A DNA stretch of 64,000 nt from a virus: the IMG/VR virus record IMGVR_UViG_3300044617_001715, positions 1-64,000 of that record; one strand, written 5' to 3'. The translations under genes were made by a program, and so were the position numbers. The notes beneath the pieces were generated by a model, which worked only from the letters and a program-made list of their open reading frames with translations, ran no database searches and had not been told where the DNA came from. Numbering within the stretch: position 1 is the first letter of the stretch; every line of letters starts with the position of its first letter. This document shows, one piece after another, positions 7,763 to 16,188 of this stretch.

Positions 7763-9274
7763 ATGGCAAAACAGCCGGGAAAAAAAGCAGCAACTCCAAG
7801 ACCATCCCCAAGAAAGCCTGGGGGCAAGAAGCCTTCACCGCTTGATAGAAACTCTTTGCAAGGAATTGCTCCGTACCCCGATATCAAAGATCCTAAAGAC
7901 TTATCAAGTCTTGTAAGCTTTAGCCCTACTGGTACACCATTTATTAATTCATGGACTGATTATCGCATTGAACAAGTGCGAAACTACAAGCATTGGGTTT
8001 ACATTGCTATTCGAGCTATAGCTCAACAAATAGCTTCAACTGTTCCGAATATTTCTTGGGTTAGCTATGATGCCTACGAACAAAAACAATTTCGTCATAT
8101 TAAAAATAAAGCTTTAATTCCTCTTTTAGCCCATGAATCTTTAAAACCTGTTCCCGACAAACACCCTCTACTACGGCTTATTAAAGATCCTAACGAACCT
8201 GACACTTCATACGATCTTTGGTACGAAACTGTAATGTTCTTTAAGCTGACAGGATCGGCTTATTGGTGGACTCCTAAGAACGCTCTTGGTCTGCCTACAG
8301 CTATATGGGTTGTTCCCTCTCATTGGATGTGGCCTGTTCCGGGTGTTGATCAAGCGGTGATTGGATGGGAAGTCCGTCCAGTTGAAGGTATCTACAAAAA
8401 AATATTCCTTCCCGCAGATGAAGTAACTGTCTTTAAAGATAAGTCACCTATTTCAAAGATTGATGGGTTTGGCCCCTTGACCGCTGGAAATCAATGGGTT
8501 GACACAATGGATATGATTAATCGATCACGATGGTATGCTTATCGTAACGGAACATTTCCTACTGTAGCTGTAGAATTTGATGGCAAATATCAAGATCCTT
8601 CAGACGAAGCTTTAAGAAGAATTGAAGCAAAATTTATCAACAGGTACACAGGTGAAACCAAAACAAATAAACCTCTCTTCGTTCCTCCGGGGGCAAAAGT
8701 GACTCCTTTGTCTTTAGGAATTAACTCTATGCTCTTTGGGGAAACTGCATCAGAAACAAGAGACAATATTCTTGCACTCTTTGGTGTACCGTCTAGCGTA
8801 GTAGGTCTTTCAAAAGATAGTAGTTATGGATCGCTTATCGCATCTTACATTGCATTTATGCAAATGACAATAAATCCGCTTATGAGGTATATGGGTCAAG
8901 TCTTAACAGAAAAAATAGCCAAACAATATGACCCTTCTCTTCGTGTTTGGTGGGAAGATGTTACTCCTCTTGATCCCGAACTTACAGAAAGACAGATTCA
9001 AACAGACTTAATGTGTGGAGCAATCACACCAAACGAGGTAAGGCTTATGCGTGGACGCGAACCTTACCCCGACAAATGGGGTGATCAACCTATTGTTCCG
9101 CTAAATATGACTTCGGGGCCTCCGATAGAAGCAAGTACAGAGCTTCATAGTACCCCTAAAGATACAAATTACCCAGGTTCAACCTCTGTAGGTGGTACAC
9201 ATTTGCCTGTTCCAGAGCCAATGTCAGCCCCTTCAGACAATAAAAACACACAAGGAGCATCCCATGAGGCTTGA
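7763..9274 (+). CDS. Portal protein (HK97-type)
   Basis: A 503-residue portal protein: it forms the dodecameric ring at one capsid vertex through which DNA is packaged and ejected. The family signature is visible throughout. There is an N-terminal WVYIAIRAIAQQIA helix (about residues 72-85), a PLLRLIKDPNEPD segment (about 133-145), an FFKLTGSAYWW strand, and the FGVPSSVVG segment about residue 340 that is typical of HK97-like portals. The C-terminus is low-complexity Pro/Ser/Thr. No good ribosome binding site is visible before the ATG. The next gene starts within the last codons, showing tight coupling to the prohead protease. First gene of the rightward morphogenesis operon. Confidence 0.9.
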   Translation: MAKQPGKKAATPRPSPRKPGGKKPSPLDRNSLQGIAPYPDIKDPKDLSSLVSFSPTGTPFINSWTDYRIEQVRNYKHWVYIAIRAIAQQIASTVPNISWVSYDAYEQKQFRHIKNKALIPLLAHESLKPVPDKHPLLRLIKDPNEPDTSYDLWYETVMFFKLTGSAYWWTPKNALGLPTAIWVVPSHWMWPVPGVDQAVIGWEVRPVEGIYKKIFLPADEVTVFKDKSPISKIDGFGPLTAGNQWVDTMDMINRSRWYAYRNGTFPTVAVEFDGKYQDPSDEALRRIEAKFINRYTGETKTNKPLFVPPGAKVTPLSLGINSMLFGETASETRDNILALFGVPSSVVGLSKDSSYGSLIASYIAFMQMTINPLMRYMGQVLTEKIAKQYDPSLRVWWEDVTPLDPELTERQIQTDLMCGAITPNEVRLMRGREPYPDKWGDQPIVPLNMTSGPPIEASTELHSTPKDTNYPGSTSVGGTHLPVPEPMSAPSDNKNTQGASHEA

Positions 9275-11087
9275 TACAACCGCAGATATCTTATCTTTCA
9301 TCCGAAAAAGAAGAGAAATTCTTCTGACTCAAGGTAAAAATATGGGTTTTAGTGGCTTAATTACGGCTTCTAGAAACCTTGTGCATACTTTAGAGAACCA
9401 TGATTCTGTTTTAGCAATGGATTCTCAGTCAGATACAGCTCCCGAAATTGATACAAGCAAGATGTCAGCAAAGTTTATTGTCTCAACTTCATGTAAAGAT
9501 CGTCATGGCGACATCGTAGAACCCGAAGGTTGTCTGCCACACATTAAAAATTACACTCGCAACCCTCGGATTTTCTTTGCACATCGTACTGATGATCTTC
9601 CCATTGCTTCTGCAAGGGATGCGGAAGGAAATCTTTGTCTGGAAGTAGACAAAGAAAACGGACTAATACGATCCACAGCTTGGTTTCATGGAGAGACACC
9701 AGAGTCAGAACTTATCTTCCGGCTTATAGCTCGCAAAGAATTGCAAGCAGCTTCCATAGGTTTTCTTCCGGTAAAAGCTGCTGTAATTCATACAGATAAC
9801 ACAAGCGAAAAAACTTCAGAAGGTGATGAGGTTTTAGATTTCCGAAACATGGGTCACCCCATCATGCAGTTCCTTGAATGGGATATGATCGAGTGGAGTG
9901 TAGTACCTATACCTGCAAACCAAGAAGCTCTTGCAGCTCACCTTGGACGCGGACACATTGAAGGAGAAAAAATAACTCCCGCTGTTCGCAGAGCTTTGGC
10001 TGCATGGGTTCCACCGTCAGGAAAAATAATTGTTCCGGTATCTGCTCCCGCCTTAACCGCTTTAAAACAAGAACCTGTTGCAATCGAAACCAAAAAAGTT
10101 GTTAAAGAAAATATCGTTTCTAACGCTGTAGATAAAGAAGAACTTGACGAAGTTTATTTCAAATACAAAAAAGAAACCAACATGTCTTACAAAGAATTAA
10201 AAGCTTGGAGCAATCATCCTTGTTCAAAAAAAGCTTCTCTAAGTTCTGGCCCAATAAAAAGAAATCTTGAATTGCTTTCTACAGAAAAAAGTTCTTGGAC
10301 ACAAAAACATATTACATGGGCAAATAAAACAATTGCCTTTAATTCTCGAATGAGAGAGATGCCAAAAGGTAAACCAGCTTCTAAAGAATGCCCTTGGTCT
10401 AAGCGAGATATCTCACTTAAAAATTGGGCTTATGATCCAAATAAAAAATCAAACGACAAAGACCTTGATGCTCTCATTCCTCCGCCTAAACAACCTTCAG
10501 ACAAAAAGTCTGTAATCCCTTCCGTAAATTCTGATTCTGCTGTAGTTTCCCAAAAAGAAAATGGCAGTAAGGATAAGAAAGTTAAAAAATTATTCCCTGA
10601 CAGTAAGGAGCTTCTAATGGCTTATGAAGATGAAGATAAAAAGAAAAAGAAAAAACCGTCTGATGAAGACGAAGTAAAGGACATCGACCAAGAAGATGAA
10701 GACGAAGAAAAAGAAGTCGATGACGAAGATGAAGAAAACAAAGCCATTGATGACGATGAAGAAAAAGATGGCGATGAAGATGAAGAAGAAAAAGATATAG
10801 ACGAAGAAGATAAAGATGCCGAAGAAGAAGACACTACAAAAATTCTTAAAGGCATGTCTGAAGTAATGAACAATATGTACGACTGTGCTATTGCTCACAC
10901 TGACATCTTAAAAAGTCTTCACGAAAAAGTGGACGAAATGTACAAGTCCAAAAAAGCTCAAGAAGAAGAAGAAGCTAAAAACGAAGAAGAAGAAGAACGA
11001 AAATCTATCCTTAACGCTTTAACTATTCTTAAGTCCAACCAAGATTCTTTAAACAAGAAGTTGTTTGAACTCACAGGAAGAAAATAA
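9264..11087 (+). CDS. Prohead protease fused to an acidic scaffold domain
   Basis: The start at 9264 follows AAGGAG by eight bases and overlaps the portal stop, giving 607 residues. Residues about 67-235 match the HK97-type (S78/U35) prohead protease, with the catalytic His in FFAHRTDD (H107) and Ser in QAASIGF (S164). Such proteases cleave scaffold and capsid delta domains during maturation. A second conserved-looking domain (about 290-400: MSYKELKAWSNHPC, then Trp-rich helices) recalls a small domain I have seen in phage prohead-core proteins. The C-terminal part (about 450-607) is Asp/Glu/Lys-rich coiled coil, fitting a scaffold. An internal start at 10617 probably gives the scaffold alone. 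Confidence 0.85.
   Translation: MRLDTTADILSFIRKRREILLTQGKNMGFSGLITASRNLVHTLENHDSVLAMDSQSDTAPEIDTSKMSAKFIVSTSCKDRHGDIVEPEGCLPHIKNYTRNPRIFFAHRTDDLPIASARDAEGNLCLEVDKENGLIRSTAWFHGETPESELIFRLIARKELQAASIGFLPVKAAVIHTDNTSEKTSEGDEVLDFRNMGHPIMQFLEWDMIEWSVVPIPANQEALAAHLGRGHIEGEKITPAVRRALAAWVPPSGKIIVPVSAPALTALKQEPVAIETKKVVKENIVSNAVDKEELDEVYFKYKKETNMSYKELKAWSNHPCSKKASLSSGPIKRNLELLSTEKSSWTQKHITWANKTIAFNSRMREMPKGKPASKECPWSKRDISLKNWAYDPNKKSNDKDLDALIPPPKQPSDKKSVIPSVNSDSAVVSQKENGSKDKKVKKLFPDSKELLMAYEDEDKKKKKKPSDEDEVKDIDQEDEDEEKEVDDEDEENKAIDDDEEKDGDEDEEEKDIDEEDKDAEEEDTTKILKGMSEVMNNMYDCAIAHTDILKSLHEKVDEMYKSKKAQEEEEAKNEEEEERKSILNALTILKSNQDSLNKKLFELTGRK
10617..11087 (+). CDS. Nested scaffold protein from an internal start
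   Basis: Inside the protease gene, in the same frame, TAAGGAG (10604-10610) lies six bases upstream of an ATG at 10617. This would give a 156-residue acidic coiled-coil protein identical to the C-terminus of the longer product. The arrangement parallels phage lambda C/Nu3, where an in-frame internal start yields the scaffold. It supplies scaffold in excess of protease. The ribosome binding site is as good as that of the full-length gene; expression is inferred. Confidence 0.6.
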   Translation: MAYEDEDKKKKKKPSDEDEVKDIDQEDEDEEKEVDDEDEENKAIDDDEEKDGDEDEEEKDIDEEDKDAEEEDTTKILKGMSEVMNNMYDCAIAHTDILKSLHEKVDEMYKSKKAQEEEEAKNEEEEERKSILNALTILKSNQDSLNKKLFELTGRK

Positions 11088-11090
11088 AGC

Positions 11091-11396
11091 ATGAAGGATA
11101 AAAGAAACTCACCTTCTTTGCTTCCTGTTATACAAGCAAGCAAAGAAGTAGGGACTAAACAAAACCAATGTTCTAACTGTTTACATTGGTTTAAATATCC
11201 CCAAGAGTTAGCGGGGCCTGTCGGAATAGTTAGCGGGATTCCGCAAATTGAAGAGATGGGCGATTGCCGAAGGTATCCACCAGTAATCGCTGGCTCGCAC
11301 CCTGGGTTTCAATTGCAAATGCAAGGAAGACTAGGGCATTTTCCGGCTACTAGCAGTTCAAACAGTTGTGGCGAATATGTGCAAGTTTCTTCTTGA
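11091..11396 (+). CDS. Small putative zinc-binding protein (101 aa)
   Basis: A 101-residue protein starting four bases after the scaffold stop, between the protease and the major capsid gene. It has CSNC (residues 27-30), then GDCRRYPP and a late CGEY, an arrangement of four Cys that suggests one zinc site. I recall similar short CRRxPP...CGE proteins in phages, without a known role. Its place suggests a head-assembly or capsid-associated function, but nothing in the sequence shows that. Confidence 0.6.
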   Translation: MKDKRNSPSLLPVIQASKEVGTKQNQCSNCLHWFKYPQELAGPVGIVSGIPQIEEMGDCRRYPPVIAGSHPGFQLQMQGRLGHFPATSSSNSCGEYVQVSS

Positions 11397-11428
11397 ATGG
11401 TTTAATCTACGAAAGGAAATAACCAATC

Positions 11429-12841
11429 ATGGCGGAGAAAAAAAACAAACCAGTTTTGGACGCTATTCAAGGCATCCAAGACAATCAGGCAAAGCTTCAA
11501 ACCAAGCTAGAAGAGATTGAAACCACTAGCAAATCTGCAAGAGGAAACCTACCCGGTGCATCCCCTGCGGTTCGCAAAGGTGAAGACTCTATGTCTAGCC
11601 GTGGCTACAGCTTTGTAAAACTCTTTGGTCTTCTTCGTGGCGAACTTTCTCCTGAGAATGCTCGGGTTGAATGGGAAACCGCAAAGAAACTTCAAAACCT
11701 TTATGTTGATCGTCTTGGATTTAACAAGGCTTCAACTAACACAATCATGGCTCCCTTCGGCTCTGACTACATCGCGGAAATTCCCGGTGAAGAAGGTTTT
11801 GCAAGGGAGATTAAGCAAGTTGTTCAAGCAGGCGTATCTGGTGTTGATCGTGATGAAGTATTTGCACTTCGTCAGAAACACTGGGGTCAAACCAAGGCTT
11901 TGTCGTGGATCGATGAAGGTCAAGGCGGATCGCTTGTAGCTCCCCCTATTCAAGGCGAACTTATTGACCTCCTTAGGAACAATGAAGTTTTCATGCAAGC
12001 CGGGGCCAGAACTATAGCCATGCCACCCAATGGCCGAATCACCTTCCCAAGACAGACCAATGCTGGTACTGCTTACTGGGTAGGCGAATCCAATGCCATC
12101 ACGGAATCTCAACCAGAAACCGGAGATGTACTCTTGCAGGCCAAGAAACTTGGCATTCTTTGCAAAGTACCTAACGAGCTATTTCGCTTTAGCTCTATCT
12201 CTGTTGAGATGTTCTTGCGTGAAGACATTAGTCGTGTTCTGGCCTTGCGATTGGACAAGTCGCTTCTTGAAGCGGCTGGTTCAAGCAATGAGCCTAAGGG
12301 TCTTATCAACTACGCTGGTATCACAAGGCACACTGCTTCTACTGTTGCTGCTAACGGTAACACTTTAGAACCAGAAGATATTGCTCAAATGATCGGCAAA
12401 GTTGAAGAACAAAATGCTCAGTTCAAAGCCTTTGTAATGCGTCCTCTTATGTACGCAGCAATTTCCAACAGAAGGGCTGATGCCGTTACTGCTGGTGATA
12501 AGAAAGGCCCATTTGTATTTAACATGTTCCGCGAAATGAATGCTAACATTGATTTCAGCCGAGCAACCGCAGGCAACCTTTACGGAAACCCTGTTTACAA
12601 GTCTACCCAAATCAGCGGTGCTCGCACCAAGGGTAGTGCTTCTAACTTGTCTTATGTGCTTGGTGGTGACTTTACTGATTACCTTGTTGCGATGAGCGGA
12701 GCTATTGAGTTCCAAATTTCAACACAAGGTGACACACCTTTCACGACCGACCAAACGTGGTATCGTGGCATTATGTACACCGATGGTGCACCTCGCCATG
12801 AAGCATCCTTTGTACTTTGTGACAACCTTGTTAATGCGTAA
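11429..12841 (+). CDS. Major capsid protein (HK97 fold)
   Basis: A 470-residue capsid protein that forms the icosahedral shell. About the first 100 residues are helical and probably a delta domain removed by the prohead protease. The remainder follows the HK97-type family pattern: an E-loop/P-domain stretch around AARTIAMPPNGRITFPRQT, a spine helix region, and the late A-domain FVMRPLMYAAISNRR. AAAGGAAAT upstream gives a reasonable ribosome binding site. A strong hairpin at 12854-12881 directly follows the gene, as is common after highly expressed capsid genes. Confidence 0.9.
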   Translation: MAEKKNKPVLDAIQGIQDNQAKLQTKLEEIETTSKSARGNLPGASPAVRKGEDSMSSRGYSFVKLFGLLRGELSPENARVEWETAKKLQNLYVDRLGFNKASTNTIMAPFGSDYIAEIPGEEGFAREIKQVVQAGVSGVDRDEVFALRQKHWGQTKALSWIDEGQGGSLVAPPIQGELIDLLRNNEVFMQAGARTIAMPPNGRITFPRQTNAGTAYWVGESNAITESQPETGDVLLQAKKLGILCKVPNELFRFSSISVEMFLREDISRVLALRLDKSLLEAAGSSNEPKGLINYAGITRHTASTVAANGNTLEPEDIAQMIGKVEEQNAQFKAFVMRPLMYAAISNRRADAVTAGDKKGPFVFNMFREMNANIDFSRATAGNLYGNPVYKSTQISGARTKGSASNLSYVLGGDFTDYLVAMSGAIEFQISTQGDTPFTTDQTWYRGIMYTDGAPRHEASFVLCDNLVNA

Positions 12842-12853
12842 TTAGTATTGATA

Positions 12854-12887
12854 ACCCAGAGAAAATAAAACTTCTCTGGGTATCTTT
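12854..12887 (+). terminator. Hairpin after the major capsid gene
   Basis: The 9-bp perfect stem ACCCAGAGA/TCTCTGGGT (12854-12862 and 12873-12881) is followed by ATCTTT. The T run is short, so it is likely a partial terminator or mRNA stabiliser that raises the dose of capsid transcript relative to the genes beyond. Confidence 0.6.
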
Positions 12888-12912
12888 AAAATCTAAAATA
12901 AAGGAACAATTC

Positions 12913-13344
12913 ATGCCAGCTACTTTCATTGGTGATTTGAAATTGCAAGCATTTGGAGATGCCTCCATTGCTCCTGTAACCTCGCCCGCTAGCACAGTAA
13001 CAGGCTCTTCCATCGACATGCAGTTGTCTGACGGAAGTGTCAACGCTATTGTTATTGTTGGTGCAGGCACTACAGCTTCCTCTGCTACCTTGGCTGTTAA
13101 AATCCAAGAAAGCACAGACAACAGCACTTGGACTGACCTTAAAATTCTTTCTACTCTTACCTCAACTTCAGCTACTGGTACTGGTATCACTGGCTTGACC
13201 CACAGTGGTAAGATTTTAAGGAACGCTCGTTACCTTCGGGCTGTTGCTACCGTTGGTGGCTCACCTGCTACCCTTCCTCTTTCTGTACTGATTCTTGGTT
13301 CCAAGAAGATTGCAGGCGACGGTAATGGTGCTCTTGCTAGTTAA
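12913..13344 (+). CDS. Probable head decoration or capsid-associated protein
   Basis: This 143-residue protein is Ser/Thr/Gly/Ala-rich and beta-strand rich. It has the phrase IQESTDNSTWTDL followed by RNARYLRAVATVGGSP, a pattern I know from phage virion proteins encoded just after the major capsid protein. Such proteins often cap or decorate capsomers. It lies between two transcription hairpins (12854-12887 and 13365-13399), which fits separate dosing with the capsid. The role is inferred from position and composition. Confidence 0.6.
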   Translation: MPATFIGDLKLQAFGDASIAPVTSPASTVTGSSIDMQLSDGSVNAIVIVGAGTTASSATLAVKIQESTDNSTWTDLKILSTLTSTSATGTGITGLTHSGKILRNARYLRAVATVGGSPATLPLSVLILGSKKIAGDGNGALAS

Positions 13345-13364
13345 TTTTTTAATTACAAATGAAT

Positions 13365-13399
13365 GCCTGCTCTTTTATTTGAGGGCAGGCTTTTATTTT
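13365..13399 (+). terminator. Terminator or attenuator before the connector gene
   Basis: The stem GCCTGC/GCAGGC (13365-13370 and 13385-13390) is followed by TTTTATTTT (13391-13399). It ends immediately before the GGAGGTG ribosome binding site of the connector gene, so readthrough must supply the downstream genes. Confidence 0.6.
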
Positions 13400-13413
13400 G
13401 GAGGTGCTTGTTT

Positions 13414-14091
13414 ATGTCTTATGTACCTCTTTCAAAGTTTAAAACCTTTTCAAAAATCTGTTCAGATGATGCTACGCAAGATGACTTTTTAAACATGATC
13501 TTAATTTCTTCTGAAGCTGTTGTTCAAAACTGGCTTGGAAGAAAACTCGAACAAAATACTACAACCGAATATTTAACAGGTACTGGAAAACGATCCTTAA
13601 TCTTAAGACATCGCCCAGTGCTATCTATTGTTTCTGTTTACGAAGACTTTAACGGACACTTTGGTACATCTCCCGGCTCTTTTAGTTCTAGCCAACTATT
13701 AGCTTCTGGAAGAGATTACATGCTAGATTTAGATACAAACGGAACATCATCTTCAAGTGGAATACTTTATCGTATTAACAGCAATTGGTTAGAGCTTGGA
13801 CGCGAATTTGTTCCAGGCAAGCTAACTCCTGAGACGGGATCTCCTTATGGAAACATTAAAGTAACTTACACACACGGTTATGCTGCTGTTCCTGACGATA
13901 TAATCTTTGCTACTTGCATGGTTGCATCTTATATGAAACGAAATATAGGCATTGGTGGTGATATTAAATCAGAAAAATTAGGCGATTACTCTTATACTTT
14001 AGGGGGAAACGGACTAGATTCCCGTTCTTCTATTCCCGAAATAGCGTCTGCAATGGCAATACTCTCTCGATATAGGGAGTGTGCATGGTAA
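13414..14091 (+). CDS. Head-tail connector (gp6-like adaptor)
   Basis: The start is set at 13414 by GGAGGTG eight bases upstream; an in-frame upstream ATG lies inside a terminator and is unlikely. The 225-residue product has an N-terminal helical part (VPLSKFKTF...SSEAVVQNWLGRKLE), a central beta segment, and a late YTHGYAAVPDDI stretch typical of head-tail adaptors of the HK97 gp6 type. These form a ring beneath the portal. Its place after the capsid genes and before head closure and tail terminator genes supports this. Confidence 0.7.
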   Translation: MSYVPLSKFKTFSKICSDDATQDDFLNMILISSEAVVQNWLGRKLEQNTTTEYLTGTGKRSLILRHRPVLSIVSVYEDFNGHFGTSPGSFSSSQLLASGRDYMLDLDTNGTSSSSGILYRINSNWLELGREFVPGKLTPETGSPYGNIKVTYTHGYAAVPDDIIFATCMVASYMKRNIGIGGDIKSEKLGDYSYTLGGNGLDSRSSIPEIASAMAILSRYRECAW

Positions 14092-14420
14092 TAGAACACC
14101 TTTGTAACTTTTCAATCACTGTTGAACGAGCAAAAATTACAAAAGATATTACTGGCGGAGCTAAAAGGGAGGTGTGGGAAGTTGTTTACAGCAACATTTC
14201 TGCTGCTATACAACCTATTAACAGTGCAATTCAGCATCAATTTGGTCAAAGACAGATGATTAACTCTCATCGTATCTACACTTCTTGTTATTTAAACATT
14301 CAACGAGGCGACAGAGTTCGAACTTTTGGCCCTCCACGAATGTTTGTTGTAACAGGGATTTTAGATCAAGGTGGTAGACAAAGAGTTTTCTCCATTGATG
14401 TAAGGGAGCAAATGGATTAA
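14085..14420 (+). CDS. Head closure / head-tail joining protein
   Basis: The start at 14085 has AGGGAG five bases upstream; the GTG at 14079 is less likely. The 111-residue product is a small beta-barrel-like protein with VERAKITKDITGGAKREVW near the N-terminus and a C-terminal strand-rich section, fitting the phage head-tail joining family (SPP1 gp16-like stopper). It overlaps the connector gene at its start and the tail terminator gene at its end. Assignment rests on size, gene order and weak sequence resemblance. Confidence 0.6.
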   Translation: MVIEHLCNFSITVERAKITKDITGGAKREVWEVVYSNISAAIQPINSAIQHQFGQRQMINSHRIYTSCYLNIQRGDRVRTFGPPRMFVVTGILDQGGRQRVFSIDVREQMD

Positions 14421-14914
14421 TGGAAACTACTCCCCCAGAACCACTTGGATTTAGATCTCGAAGGCATCCATCTTCTATTTTGGAAGCAGTACAAGACCTT
14501 TGGAATTCTTGCCCAATTCTACTTGAACATTTTCCGGGCGGATTATTTGTATCAGAAGTTCCCGAAAGACTTGACGGTGAAGAGCTAGTAATACCTTACG
14601 CATATGTAAACAAAACTCAATCTGATTTTACATGGACAATGACTTCACAATACATGGAAACATGCGACTTAGATTTTTTCCTTTATGCTCCCGGATCTGA
14701 AGCTGTAGAGAATTGCTTAAAATCGATTCGTGGTGTATATGATTGGTTAGATTTACGGTTCAGTGACAACTCTAGTTCTGTGATCTACATAAGACCAGAC
14801 TCAGAAGATGTCAATTCGGAAAGTACCCGGTACAAGGATGGAAGACTTTTGTATCGAGGACATATTAGGTATGCGGTATGTGTTAATCGATTTACAGTAA
14901 ATAGAAGAGATTAA
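14420..14914 (+). CDS. Probable tail terminator (tail completion) protein
   Basis: A 164-residue alpha/beta protein overlapping the previous stop. Segments such as FPGGLFVSEVPE, PYAYVNKTQSDFTW and LDFFLYAPGSEAVENCLK resemble the tail completion/terminator fold (lambda gpU, SPP1 gp17), which caps the tail tube and joins it to the head. Gene order, just before the tail-tube genes, agrees. Sequence similarity alone is weak. Confidence 0.55.
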   Translation: METTPPEPLGFRSRRHPSSILEAVQDLWNSCPILLEHFPGGLFVSEVPERLDGEELVIPYAYVNKTQSDFTWTMTSQYMETCDLDFFLYAPGSEAVENCLKSIRGVYDWLDLRFSDNSSSVIYIRPDSEDVNSESTRYKDGRLLYRGHIRYAVCVNRFTVNRRD

Positions 14915-14915
14915 A

Positions 14916-15452
14916 ATGCCAGCCAATATCCCTTCATCCGTTTCACTTAATGTAAGCAATATTGTTGCGGGATTGTCTTGGACATACAGCGGAACTACAT
15001 CAACAGATTTTTCAGTTAACACCTCCGGTAATTTTAATTACGGAAGAAACTTTGGTAATGGATATTTAAGTAATCAAACAGCAATTTATATTGCAAATAC
15101 AATTACAATCCCTACCCAAAGTAATGTTCAAATTAATCTTTTAACACCCTCTGATGACGCATTTGGTAATTCGTTTTATTTTACAACAGTTCGAGTTATC
15201 TACATAGAAGTAGCTGAAAACTCCGCAGACGTTATTATTGGTGGAGGCCAAAACAACACAGGCCTAAACGCATTCTCGACCTTTATGGGCGATTCCACAG
15301 ACAAGATTAAAGTAACTGCCGGTAGCGTATTTCAGCTAACCAATCCTAGTTTAACCGGATACACCGTTGGCGGATCAACTTCTGTTTTAAGGTTTTCAAA
15401 CACAGATGCCGTGAAATCTGCTGTTATTAGATATTTCATAGCAGGCTCTTAA
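14916..15452 (+). CDS. Virion protein of unknown role (178 aa)
   Basis: A 178-residue, Ser/Thr/Asn/Gly-rich, beta-rich protein with no signal peptide, lying between the tail terminator and the tail-tube genes. Its composition resembles tail-surface or head-decoration proteins. A stretch reading SVFQLTNPSLTGYTVGG is Gly/Ser-rich. I recognise no family. A structural role is likely from the context only. Confidence 0.5.
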   Translation: MPANIPSSVSLNVSNIVAGLSWTYSGTTSTDFSVNTSGNFNYGRNFGNGYLSNQTAIYIANTITIPTQSNVQINLLTPSDDAFGNSFYFTTVRVIYIEVAENSADVIIGGGQNNTGLNAFSTFMGDSTDKIKVTAGSVFQLTNPSLTGYTVGGSTSVLRFSNTDAVKSAVIRYFIAGS

Positions 15453-15472
15453 CCCCCAAGGAGATTATTAAC

Positions 15473-16135
15473 ATGCCAGCAATTTCAGGACATAACGGAA
15501 GAGTTTTAGTTTATCCACAAAATAGAGATGCAAATCAAGGTGATGAAGATTATGCAGGTACAGTACCTGTAGCTTTGATGGCTAATCGATGGCAGTTTAG
15601 TTACAAAACTGAACTTCTTGAAACTACTTCTTACGAAAACCCAAGAGCACCGCTTGTTACTCCGTTATCTTCAAGGGTTGCAGGACTTACTGATATTGAT
15701 TTTAGTTTTGACGCTTACTGGGATACAGTAAGCAAATATGCTCACCCTTTGGGTTGGCCCGATCTTCGTCCGGGTAGTCGCCCTGCTATTGCTCTTGAGA
15801 TTAAAAAAGGTCTTAATAAAGCAACAGGGTTTCCTCACATTAGTCCTCCGTCTTCTGGTCTTGAAGACGCATTACAACCAGAAGGTAAACTTGGTGATGT
15901 TAATCCTATTGGACAATTTTTTTACTTTGTAGCGTTAATTACAGAATGTCAAATTAGCACTGAAGTAAAAGGTGTTGTAACTTACTCTGTAAGTGGAAAA
16001 GCTACTCCTTATGTTACAAATACCACTGGAGGGCTTCACGAACTTCGCACAGGAACCTTTCTTCCTGGTTACAACAATGGAGGTATGCCTTTCTCAAGTC
16101 AAGACTACTTCTATCAAGATGTTGTTACTGATTAA
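15473..16135 (+). CDS. Major tail protein, copy 1
   Basis: This 220-residue protein is paralogous to the following one. Both open with MP-x-I-x-GHN-x-RV-x-PQN, share RWQFSY/TYRTE, TSYE/TFEAPR, VTP and a DAYWDT/DALWDT...YPDLRPG-x-RP block, and end with SSQ-YF/MY. The size and repetition fit tail-tube subunits that polymerise around the tape measure. A GGAGATTA ribosome binding site precedes the ATG. Which copy forms the tube and which may be a minor or decorated variant cannot be told from sequence. Confidence 0.6.
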   Translation: MPAISGHNGRVLVYPQNRDANQGDEDYAGTVPVALMANRWQFSYKTELLETTSYENPRAPLVTPLSSRVAGLTDIDFSFDAYWDTVSKYAHPLGWPDLRPGSRPAIALEIKKGLNKATGFPHISPPSSGLEDALQPEGKLGDVNPIGQFFYFVALITECQISTEVKGVVTYSVSGKATPYVTNTTGGLHELRTGTFLPGYNNGGMPFSSQDYFYQDVVTD

Positions 16136-16188
16136 GCAGATTAAAATTTTAGCATTCATTCCTCAAAAAAATTTAGGAGATCAAAACT

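Noticed and set aside
10614-10898. Minus-strand frames rich in Phe/Ser opposite the scaffold region
   Set aside because: They are the antisense of a Glu/Asp/Lys-rich coding stretch, have low-complexity composition and no ribosome binding site.
13363-13413. Upstream ATG of the connector gene
   Set aside because: It would translate through a terminator hairpin; GGAGGTG marks the ATG at 13414.
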